A stretch of 64,000 bases of DNA, taken from positions 62,001 through 126,000 of the forward strand of contig NZ_JAJQYA010000004.1 of the NCBI RefSeq assembly GCF_021729155.1. The letters run 5' to 3'. Below are positions 1-7,768 of this stretch, one piece after another (positions within the stretch are counted from its first letter, which is position 1; the number at the start of each line of letters is the position of its first letter). Origin of the DNA: Membranihabitans marinus. Lineage in GTDB: Bacteria; Bacteroidota; Bacteroidia; Chitinophagales; Saprospiraceae. The notes below the pieces were generated by a model. The model saw only the letters and a list, made by a program, of their open reading frames with translations. It made no database searches and had not been told where the DNA came from. The position numbers and the translations under genes are program-made.

Positions 1-2
1 TT

Positions 3-878
3 TTGGGTTTCTTTTTTCATTGGTCCCTACCTATAATATTGTTTTTAGGTTTTATAATGGCCTTTAGTAGTTCGGCTGTGGTTATTAAAATCATTGAAGA
101 CAATGAGAATTTAAAAGATTCAGTTGGACAAAATGTGATTATGATATTACTTACTCAAGACATACTCTTTGTTCCCATTTTAATTTTTCTATCCAGCATT
201 AGTGGACAAGAGACCAGTTCCAATACTATTTTATTGCAAATCATAGGAGGTTTATTACTATTAGCGACTATGATCTATGTAATGTGGAAAGGTGAAATAA
301 AATTGCCCTTTTCTAAACAACTAGAACACGACCACGAAATTCAAGTTTTTGCTGGCCTACTTATTTGTTTTGGTTTAGCATTTGCTTCCGACTTTTTTCA
401 CCTATCCCCTGCTCTAGGTGCTTTTGTAGGTGGTATTTTGGTTCACGCATCGAAGAGTACACAATGGCTTCACGATAGTCTTCATTCTTTTCGAGTAGTC
501 TTAGTCGCAGTATTTTTTATCTCCATTGGCATCCTCATCGACATACAATATCTTTTCCACCATTGGCAGACTGTGTTAATCCTCGTCTTAGCCGTTTTTA
601 TAATAAATCACAGCATCAATACATTTTCACTTAAATCCCTAGGCAATTCACACTGTCAATCGATATTAGGGGGTGGACTTTTAGCACAAATTGGAGAGTT
701 GAGCTTTATACTTGCATCCACTGGTAGAGCATCAGGTGTGTTGTCGGCCAACAATTACAACTTAATCATTCTGATAATATCAGTAACCATATTTTTGAGT
801 CCATTTTGGATATTAATAACTAAAAGTTTAATTTTAAGATTTTCCAATGAGCCCTTACTGCGTACTTGGCTTAAGTAA
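3..878 (+). CDS. CPA2-family cation:proton antiporter, C-terminal part (cut by window edge)
   Basis: The reading frame is open to the left edge, so the TTG at position 3 is probably an internal Leu codon and the true start lies outside. The visible 291 residues are almost wholly hydrophobic, with about eight membrane segments. The segment AFSSSAVVIKII near residue 20 matches the conserved helix of KefB/NapA-type exchangers, and a Q-D-I-L motif follows. FASDFFHLSPALGAFVGGI (residues 127-145) matches the ion-binding helix of the family. The protein ends soon after the last helix, so no C-terminal TrkA-N (RCK) domain follows. It would exchange K+ or Na+ for H+ across the inner membrane. It lies 98 bases upstream of eboA in the same direction; co-transcription is possible but not shown. 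Confidence 0.85.
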   Translation: MGFFFHWSLPIILFLGFIMAFSSSAVVIKIIEDNENLKDSVGQNVIMILLTQDILFVPILIFLSSISGQETSSNTILLQIIGGLLLLATMIYVMWKGEIKLPFSKQLEHDHEIQVFAGLLICFGLAFASDFFHLSPALGAFVGGILVHASKSTQWLHDSLHSFRVVLVAVFFISIGILIDIQYLFHHWQTVLILVLAVFIINHSINTFSLKSLGNSHCQSILGGGLLAQIGELSFILASTGRASGVLSANNYNLIILIISVTIFLSPFWILITKSLILRFSNEPLLRTWLK

Positions 879-976
879 ATGAGCTGATGTCTTTTTCATT
901 TGATTGACTAAAACAGGGGGAAAAAGGAAAGTTTATATCATATTAAATATTAGACACCTTGAAGACTAAATCCTTA

Positions 977-1783
977 ATGAAGGACATCATCCTCCATCAT
1001 TGCAATGAATCTGAATGGACCTGGATTAACCATCAAATATCAAAGAATCCTCTATTGGGATTTGTTGCTACACCTCGACATGTATCTAAAAATCGACAAG
1101 TAGACGCTTCAATACCCATTGACAACACGGATTACCTTATTCAAACCCAAGGATGGACTTTGGATAGATTGGTGAGGATTTATTTTCTATTTCACCTCAA
1201 CAGTGATGATGGGGTGAAATATCGCCAGTCAATCCAACAACTCTTTGAAACCGCTGAAATCAATGAAGCAGTGGCTATTGTGTCTGGTTTGGCATTGCTT
1301 CCATATGCTCAAGAGCTGAAATTTTACGGCACGGAGGCTGTTCGCAGTAATATTGGACAGGTTTTCGATGCATTTGCCTTTAACAACCCTTATGCAGCCA
1401 TGTATTTTTCTGAAGCAGAGTGGAATCAATTAATCCTAAAAACCATCTTCAATCAAAAACCTATACATTTAATAACCGGATTAAAAGAAAGGAATAATGA
1501 AACATTAGCCATATCTATTTCCGATTTTGCCCATGAAAGATGGGCCGCCGGAAGAACTGTTCCCGCTCAAGTGTGGAGATTGGTTACTGATTTTCTAAAT
1601 TCTCAAATATGGGAAGATATACGGTTTTTGGCCAACTCTAATAGTGTTTCTGATCAAAAGGCAGCTTATTTGGTATGTCAGCAATCTCAAGACAAAAAAG
1701 CAACAGATTTCTTACAAAATCATACTAAGTTTCAATCGTTTAAAAATACATTAGTACATTGGGAACAACTTGAACAACTTTAA
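977..1783 (+). CDS. eboA: EboA domain protein, first gene of the ebo cluster
   Basis: A soluble, largely alpha-helical protein of 268 residues with no signal peptide and no catalytic motif that I recognise. It is assigned to EboA from its position at the head of a complete ebo set, its size and its helical character. Frequent Trp, Gln and Asn and a segment FDAFAFNNPYAAMYFSEAEWNQL near residue 140 fit the family. A TTG at 959 would add six residues; the ATG at 977 is preferred because TTG starts are rare in this genome. The biochemical role of EboA is unknown. The next gene starts 21 bases downstream, which suggests one transcript for the block. Confidence 0.82.
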   Translation: MKDIILHHCNESEWTWINHQISKNPLLGFVATPRHVSKNRQVDASIPIDNTDYLIQTQGWTLDRLVRIYFLFHLNSDDGVKYRQSIQQLFETAEINEAVAIVSGLALLPYAQELKFYGTEAVRSNIGQVFDAFAFNNPYAAMYFSEAEWNQLILKTIFNQKPIHLITGLKERNNETLAISISDFAHERWAAGRTVPAQVWRLVTDFLNSQIWEDIRFLANSNSVSDQKAAYLVCQQSQDKKATDFLQNHTKFQSFKNTLVHWEQLEQL

Positions 1784-1804
1784 AACTTATAATAAATTTT
1801 TAAT

Positions 1805-2815
1805 ATGTGCAATCGGCTAGAATCTGAAATGAATCCTCCTCACTTTACAGGTAGTGAATCGCAAGATATGGAAAAAGTAAATGTAGACTTTATGGCCCAC
1901 ATTGAAAATATGACTTTTTTTGACCCCCATATCCATATGACTTCTCGAACCACCGACGATTATCAAGCATTGGCAGATGCTGGTATTGTAGGCATAATTG
2001 AACCCGCCTTTTGGTTGGGTCAACCTCGAACAGGGTTGTCTACTTTTAAAGATTATTATAATAGTCTGATTGGATGGGAAAGATTTCGTTCATCACAATT
2101 TGGAATTAAACACTATTGCACCATTGGACTAAATTCTAGAGAAGCCAACAACGAAGCCTTGGCCGAACAAGTAATGGAAATCTTACCTTTATACATTTAC
2201 AAAGAAGGAGTCGTAGGTGTAGGGGAAATAGGATTCGACGATCAAACAGCAGCTGAAGAAAAATATTACCGTTTACAATTAGATCTAGCTAAAGAAGGTC
2301 AATTGCCCGTTCAAGTGCATACTCCTCATAGAGACAAGAAAAAGGGTACTATTAAAAGTATGGATATTGCCATTGAACAAGGGCTAGAACCCGAAATGGT
2401 TATTATCGATCACAATAATGAAGAAACCGTAGCCGAAGTATTGGATCGTGGCTTTTGGGCGGCTTTTACCATTTATCCTTTTACTAAAATGGGCAATGAA
2501 AGAATGGTAGAAATTGTTAAAAAATACGGATCGGAAAGAATAATGGTCAACAGTGCAGCTGATTGGGGCATAAGCGATCCATTAGCTGTTGCAAAAACTG
2601 CAGCCCTTATGAAAATGAAAGGGATTTCTATCTCAGACATTAAAAAAGTTACTTATTCCAATGCCATAGCTGCCTTTGGTCAGAGTAATCAAATATCATT
2701 TGAAGATTTCGAACAGCCCGTGGTTATCGACCAATCTGCTACATATAGTGGCAATACCATCCTTAGAGGGGGTCAACAACCTCGTATTGATAAAAAATCA
2801 ATTATAATCGAATAG
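1805..2815 (+). CDS. eboB: EboB, TatD-like metal-dependent hydrolase
   Basis: A TatD/amidohydrolase-type TIM barrel of up to 336 residues. DPHIHM at residues 40-45 supplies the first His-x-His metal pair. GEIGFDD (about 142-148) supplies a Glu, VQVHTPHRD (about 174-182) and VIIDHNN (about 200-206) supply two further His, and NSAADWGISDP (about 250-260) supplies the Asp. All metal ligands therefore look intact. Family members usually begin close to the HxH motif, so the ATG at 1892 (MAHIENM) could be the real start instead of 1805. The substrate is unknown. The stop codon is two bases before the eboC start, indicating tight coupling. Confidence 0.88.
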   Translation: MCNRLESEMNPPHFTGSESQDMEKVNVDFMAHIENMTFFDPHIHMTSRTTDDYQALADAGIVGIIEPAFWLGQPRTGLSTFKDYYNSLIGWERFRSSQFGIKHYCTIGLNSREANNEALAEQVMEILPLYIYKEGVVGVGEIGFDDQTAAEEKYYRLQLDLAKEGQLPVQVHTPHRDKKKGTIKSMDIAIEQGLEPEMVIIDHNNEETVAEVLDRGFWAAFTIYPFTKMGNERMVEIVKKYGSERIMVNSAADWGISDPLAVAKTAALMKMKGISISDIKKVTYSNAIAAFGQSNQISFEDFEQPVVIDQSATYSGNTILRGGQQPRIDKKSIIIE

Positions 2816-2817
2816 CT

Positions 2818-3705
2818 GTGAATATCAAACCCTATATTTTATTAATTCGTCCTGCTAATATTGTCACTGCGTTTTCTGATATCTTAGCCGGAGTAGCCAT
2901 TGCTTCTATAGCACAAAATTCTATTATCGATATAAGTAATGGTTTCGGGTTGATCTTTCTTCTCCTATCTACTCTGTTTTTATACGGAGGGGGAATCGCA
3001 TTTAACGATGTATGCGATGCAGAATTAGATACCTTGGAAAGACCAGAAAGACCCATTCCCAGTGGACAAATAACAAAAGGTGCGGCATTAATTTATGTAA
3101 TTGTGCTTTTTATTTTGGGAATTTTCTTTGCCTTTCTTCACGATTCAATAAGCGGGCTAATTGCTATCTTTATTATGGCATGTGCAGTAATATACGATAA
3201 ATATGGAAAACATCATTCACTGCTAGGCCCGATTAATATGGGGCTTTGCCGAGGGGGAAATCTGATGCTGGGTATAAGTATTTTACCTCTAGCGGTAGAG
3301 TCGTGGTTGTCCATATCTTTACTACCTGTGTTATATATTGCAGCAGTTACCATCATTAGCCGAGGTGAAGTCCATGGTGGTCATAAAAAAATGATGATAT
3401 TCAGTGCCATCCTCTACGGAGGCGTACATTTGTCACAATTAGTCATAGCATGGTCTATTGGGTACCTATGGCTTGCTTTACCCTTTGTATTACTACATAT
3501 ATACTTTATTTTTTCACCATTGCTAAAGGCTATTCAATCTCCCTTGCCCAGCAATATTGGTCGTGCTGTAAAACATGGTGTTCTGGGACTCATAGTTATG
3601 AATGCTGCATGGGCTAGTGTTTCGGGAAATTATATCTTAGCATTAATTATACTAGCATTATTGCCCTTGTCCATTCAGTTGTCTAAATATTTCGCTGTTA
3701 CATAA
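2818..3705 (+). CDS. eboC: EboC, UbiA-family prenyltransferase-like membrane protein
   Basis: A multi-pass membrane protein of 295 residues starting with GTG two bases after eboB. The first Asp-rich motif is NDVCDAELD at about residues 63-71, followed by RPERPIPSG, the hallmark of UbiA-type enzymes. The second, YDKYGKHHSLLGPINMG (about 126-142), is weaker, with a single Asp. About eight to nine hydrophobic segments follow the usual layout. UbiA proteins move a prenyl group from a polyprenyl diphosphate to an acceptor in the membrane. Within the ebo set the acceptor is unknown; a polar cyclitol or sugar-like head group made by EboD/EboE would be an inference only. Confidence 0.88.
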   Translation: MNIKPYILLIRPANIVTAFSDILAGVAIASIAQNSIIDISNGFGLIFLLLSTLFLYGGGIAFNDVCDAELDTLERPERPIPSGQITKGAALIYVIVLFILGIFFAFLHDSISGLIAIFIMACAVIYDKYGKHHSLLGPINMGLCRGGNLMLGISILPLAVESWLSISLLPVLYIAAVTIISRGEVHGGHKKMMIFSAILYGGVHLSQLVIAWSIGYLWLALPFVLLHIYFIFSPLLKAIQSPLPSNIGRAVKHGVLGLIVMNAAWASVSGNYILALIILALLPLSIQLSKYFAVT

Positions 3706-3728
3706 ACCACATTCACTAACCTGTGGTT
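3705..3728. other. Hairpin between eboC and eboD
   Basis: AACCACA at 3705-3711 and TGTGGTT at 3722-3728 can form a seven-pair stem with a ten-base loop, starting on the last base of the eboC stop codon. No run of T follows, so it is not a standard intrinsic terminator. This 166-base space is the only real gap in an otherwise tightly packed six-gene cluster, so the hairpin might mark an RNA end, a processing site, or a stabilising 3-prime end for eboABC. The rest of the gap is very AT-rich and holds no gene. Confidence 0.35.
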
Positions 3729-3871
3729 ATTATAGATCTGACAATTGGGTATATCAATAGACACATAGAAAAACAATGAACCAAAATTAATATTTAGCAT
3801 TCAATAATAGATTTAAATAAAACAACACAAACTACTATAAATCAATAATATAAATAAATTCATATATATAA

Positions 3872-5014
3872 ATGAATATAATAAATCAAAAATTTGAAAT
3901 AGAATACACCTTTGATATTCAATTTACTAATGACCTTTTCAAAATAGACAATCCCCTATTGGCGGACTTTTTTAGATATCATAATACCTCCAATGACCAA
4001 GCCAAAATACTCTTTATTATCGATAGCAATGTAAATAAACTGCATGATCAATTACAGGCAAAAATCAGGGCGTATTTTGAAACTATTCCTGGAATTTCAC
4101 TAGCTTCAATTCTAATATTGCCAGGTGGAGAAGAAGTGAAAAATAATAGTCGATACTTAGAGCAAGTACTAACAGCTGTCAATAATGATGGAATAGATAG
4201 ACATTCATATATAGCGGGAATAGGTGGTGGAGCCATATTGGATATGGTAGGTTATGCCGCCGCTATTGCCCATAGAGGTATTAGGCATATAAGAATACCT
4301 ACTACGGTTTTATCACAAAATGACTCAGGTATTGGAGTTAAAAACAGTATAAATTATTTTGGTAAAAAAAACTTCTTAGGCACATTTGTTCCTCCAGTGG
4401 CTGTATTTAACGATGCTTTGTTTTTAACCACCTTAAATGATAGAGATTGGAGATCTGGTATGTCCGAAGCGGTGAAAGTGGCCCTGATTAAGGATAAAAT
4501 ATTTTTTGATTGGTTATTAGAAAATGCGGATTCCTTGAGAAAAAGAGAATCAAAACCAATGGAGTATTTAATCTTTAAATGTGCTCAACTGCACAATGAT
4601 CATATAGCCAGTGGTGATCCATTTGAAAGTGGATCAGCCAGACCTCTAGATTTTGGTCATTGGTTAGCTCATAAATTAGAATACCTTACCCATTTCCAAT
4701 TGCGTCATGGAGAAGCTGTGGCTATTGGGATTGCTTTGGATTCCATATACTCCCATCGCATAGGATTGATATCGGAGACCGACCAAGATCAAATTTTAGA
4801 GCTGCTGACCAAACTTGGATTTTCATTGTCTCATCCTCAGCTCAATCAACAAGACAAATTATTAGAAGGCCTCATCGAATTCAAAGAACATCTCGGAGGT
4901 CAATTAACCATCACCTTATTGTCAGCTATTGGAATTGGATTAGAAGTACACGAAATAAATACTGATGTAATGAAAGAATCAATCAATAGCCTCCTTCAAA
5001 ATTATCCTGATTAA
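3872..5014 (+). CDS. eboD: EboD, 3-dehydroquinate synthase-like (sugar phosphate cyclase) enzyme
   Basis: A 380-residue member of the dehydroquinate synthase-like fold. The NAD-binding glycine stretch GGEEVKN is near residue 85 and GIGGGAILDMVGYAAA near 115-130. RIPTTVLSQNDSGIGVKN (about 145-162) is the substrate and cofactor loop. The three metal ligands of the family are present: Glu in SGMSEAVK (near 197), His in DFGHWLAHK (near 267) and His in LRHGEAVAIG (near 282). An active cyclase is therefore likely. Its place in the ebo cluster, away from shikimate genes, argues that it makes a dedicated cyclitol or related ring rather than serving aromatic amino acid synthesis. The substrate is unknown. 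It overlaps eboE by one base (TAATG). Confidence 0.9.
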   Translation: MNIINQKFEIEYTFDIQFTNDLFKIDNPLLADFFRYHNTSNDQAKILFIIDSNVNKLHDQLQAKIRAYFETIPGISLASILILPGGEEVKNNSRYLEQVLTAVNNDGIDRHSYIAGIGGGAILDMVGYAAAIAHRGIRHIRIPTTVLSQNDSGIGVKNSINYFGKKNFLGTFVPPVAVFNDALFLTTLNDRDWRSGMSEAVKVALIKDKIFFDWLLENADSLRKRESKPMEYLIFKCAQLHNDHIASGDPFESGSARPLDFGHWLAHKLEYLTHFQLRHGEAVAIGIALDSIYSHRIGLISETDQDQILELLTKLGFSLSHPQLNQQDKLLEGLIEFKEHLGGQLTITLLSAIGIGLEVHEINTDVMKESINSLLQNYPD

Positions 5015-6216
5015 TGAAAATTCATACCGGCCACCTAACATATTGCAGTAATATCCATTCCGGAGAACAATGGGAAGATCACTTTCAACAGTTGAAAGAA
5101 AATTTTCCAACCATTCATCAAAAAACATATCCGCAGAATAAAATGGCCATAGGACTGAGAATATCCAATGCGGCCAGCATAACCTTAACACAGGAAGAAT
5201 ATTTACAAGAGCTTAAAGAATGGCTTAAAACAAATAACTCTTATGTATTCACAATGAATGGATTCCCATATGGAAACTTTCATAAAACTAAAGTAAAAGA
5301 TCAAGTTCACTTTCCCGATTGGACTACTATAGATCGATTGAATTATACCTTGCGGCTGTTTAAAATACTTTCAACTTTACTCCCGGATAATCTATCTTCA
5401 GGGGGTATATCTACTTCCCCTTTGTCGTATAAATATTGGATTAGTTCAAGTGAAGATACTGAGGAAGTTTTTCGAAAAGCAACGGCGAATATTATTGAAG
5501 TTTTAAAATTTCTTCACTTACATAAAATAGAGACTGGTCAAAGTCTACACCTCGATATTGAATGTGAGCCCGATGGACTACTCAGTAATTCTTCTGATTA
5601 TATTACTTGGTACAATGAGTATTTACTGCCCATGGCGGCCAAACAATTTGAAGAATTACCCTATAGTCAAGTAAAAGCAATAACCAATAACCATATACAA
5701 TTGTGTTATGATATATGCCATTTTGCCGTAGAATTTGAAGATCCACAGGAAGCTATACATAGTCTTAAAAGAAATAATTTGACCATAGGGAAGGTTCAAA
5801 TAAGTTCTGCTATGGAAATGAAAATCAGCGGCAATATTCAAGAAAAATTAAGAAGAATTAAGGATTTTGATGAACCTGTATATCTACATCAAGTAGTCAT
5901 TCAACTACCTAATCATTCAACATCACGGTACCAAGACCTTTCCAAAGCATTGATCAATGAAGATATTCGAGAAGGGGATATATGGCGAATTCACTACCAT
6001 GTCCCCATTTTTCAAGAAAAATATGGTTTATTGGAATCTACACAATCCTATATAACAGAGACGCTAAAAATTTTAGTTAGAGAAGGACTATGTGATCATT
6101 ATGAGGTAGAAACATATACTTGGGAAGTTTTGCCAGATGAGATTCAAAATTCACTTAATGAATCCATTGCAAGAGAAATAAAATGGGCAGAGAATACCTT
6201 GGAAAATATAAATTAA
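5014..6216 (+). CDS. eboE: EboE, TIM-barrel metabolite traffic protein
   Basis: A soluble 400-residue protein resembling the xylose isomerase/sugar phosphate epimerase TIM barrel. Visible features are the N-terminal HTGHLTYCSNIHSGEQW, a central LHLDIECEPDGLL (about residues 180-192) placing Asp and Glu at a barrel strand end, and QLCYDICHFAVEFED (about 229-243) with Cys, Asp and His of the metal-site type. IHYHVPIF (about 327-334) adds His residues. Family knowledge names EboE only as a metabolite traffic protein; the reaction is not known. The start overlaps the eboD stop by one base, typical of translational coupling. Confidence 0.87.
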   Translation: MKIHTGHLTYCSNIHSGEQWEDHFQQLKENFPTIHQKTYPQNKMAIGLRISNAASITLTQEEYLQELKEWLKTNNSYVFTMNGFPYGNFHKTKVKDQVHFPDWTTIDRLNYTLRLFKILSTLLPDNLSSGGISTSPLSYKYWISSSEDTEEVFRKATANIIEVLKFLHLHKIETGQSLHLDIECEPDGLLSNSSDYITWYNEYLLPMAAKQFEELPYSQVKAITNNHIQLCYDICHFAVEFEDPQEAIHSLKRNNLTIGKVQISSAMEMKISGNIQEKLRRIKDFDEPVYLHQVVIQLPNHSTSRYQDLSKALINEDIREGDIWRIHYHVPIFQEKYGLLESTQSYITETLKILVREGLCDHYEVETYTWEVLPDEIQNSLNESIAREIKWAENTLENIN

Positions 6217-6223
6217 AATCAAT

Positions 6224-7594
6224 ATGCATAAGACGGTAGTGATTAATATTGTAGGTTTAAGTAAGAGTATTATCGGTCAACATACCCCATTTATTAAACA
6301 ATACATTGATCAGCATCATATAACCAATATCAAACCGGTCTTTCCCGCTGTAACTACTGTGGCCCAATCGACATATTTGACAAAATCTTGGCCTTCAGAT
6401 CACGGAATTGTAGGCAATGGTTGGTATGATAAGATAGATAGTGAGATCAAATTTTGGAAACAGTCCAATCCTCTAGTTCAAGGAAAAAAAATATGGGATA
6501 AAGCCAAGGAAGTCAATCCCGATTTTACATGTTCCAAGATGTTTTGGTGGTACAATATGTATAGTACGGCAGATTACTCAGCCACTCCCCGACCACAATA
6601 TCATGCCGATGGTGTAAAACAACCCGATTGTTACACCCATCCTTCAGATCTAAGGGATGAATTACAATCTAAGTTTGGTACTTTCCCTCTATTTCATTTT
6701 TGGGGACCTAAAACTTCAATAAAGGCATCGGAATGGATATTAGATGCCTCTCTCTATGTAGATAAAAAATATGATCCCAAGCTTACATTGATTTATCTTC
6801 CACATTTGGACTATGGATTGCAAAAATATGGTCCACATTCCCAGAAAATTGAAAAAGATTTAAAAGAAATTGACGACCTGGTATCAAAAGCAGTTAGTTA
6901 TTACGAAAAACAGGGTTGTAGGATAATACTATTGTCGGAATACGGTATCAATCCCGTGAATCACCCCATCCATATCAATAGAATTCTGCGATCGCATGGA
7001 TGGCTGCAAACCAGAGTGGAAAACAAAAGGGAATTATTGGATCCAGGTGGTTCAAAAGCCTTTGCCGTTGCCGACCATCAAGTGGCTCATATTTATATCA
7101 ATGACGATTCGATTAAGTCAGATTTGATTAAAAAATTGGAATCTATACAAGAAATTCAACATGTGATTTACGGACCGGAGAAAGAAAAGTTTAAAATAAA
7201 TCACAAAAGAAGTGGAGACATAGTACTTCAAGCCCAATCCAATGCATGGTTCACCTACTATTATTGGGAAGATGAGAACAAAGCCCCCGATTTTGCCCAT
7301 TCTGTGGATATTCACAAAAAACCAGGCTACGACCCTGTTGAATTGTTTCTGGATCCGAAGAACCCCTTTATTACTTTAAAAGCCATATACAAGGTAGCCA
7401 GAAAAAAACTCGGATTTAGATATCGGATGAATATTATACCAACGGATGCTGAACTCATAAAGGGGTCACATGGGAGTATTGGAGTAGAGAATATATACCA
7501 TCCAGTTATAATTTCTTCAAAATCCCCAAATCAGGATGTCATTGAAGCTACAGAAGTATATGATTGGATATGGGATAGTATTTTCAATGATTAG
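6224..7594 (+). CDS. eboF: EboF, alkaline phosphatase/nucleotide pyrophosphatase superfamily
   Basis: A 456-residue protein of the nucleotide pyrophosphatase/phosphodiesterase branch of the alkaline phosphatase superfamily. FPAVTTVAQSTYLT (about residues 39-52) carries the catalytic Thr, and SDHGIVGNGWYD follows as in other members. HLDYGLQKYGPHS (about 195-207) and the late KGSHGS supply further metal-site Asp and His. There is no obvious signal peptide, so it may act in the cytoplasm. It would cleave a phosphodiester or phosphate from the ebo intermediate. It begins seven bases after eboE and closes the six-gene cluster. A 174-base gap without a clear intrinsic terminator follows. Confidence 0.88.
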   Translation: MHKTVVINIVGLSKSIIGQHTPFIKQYIDQHHITNIKPVFPAVTTVAQSTYLTKSWPSDHGIVGNGWYDKIDSEIKFWKQSNPLVQGKKIWDKAKEVNPDFTCSKMFWWYNMYSTADYSATPRPQYHADGVKQPDCYTHPSDLRDELQSKFGTFPLFHFWGPKTSIKASEWILDASLYVDKKYDPKLTLIYLPHLDYGLQKYGPHSQKIEKDLKEIDDLVSKAVSYYEKQGCRIILLSEYGINPVNHPIHINRILRSHGWLQTRVENKRELLDPGGSKAFAVADHQVAHIYINDDSIKSDLIKKLESIQEIQHVIYGPEKEKFKINHKRSGDIVLQAQSNAWFTYYYWEDENKAPDFAHSVDIHKKPGYDPVELFLDPKNPFITLKAIYKVARKKLGFRYRMNIIPTDAELIKGSHGSIGVENIYHPVIISSKSPNQDVIEATEVYDWIWDSIFND

Positions 7595-7768
7595 TGATTG
7601 GGACATAACCGATTCCAATTACTATATTTGGAAGTAGGACAAATTCATGGAAAGAAGTCAATATGTATTAGAAGTATTGTATATTAAATTCACATTCATA
7701 ATGCGTTATACCAATTGACATTCGTTGTGAATATGAACTGTATTTTAAAATTTTTTAAATGACAATAC

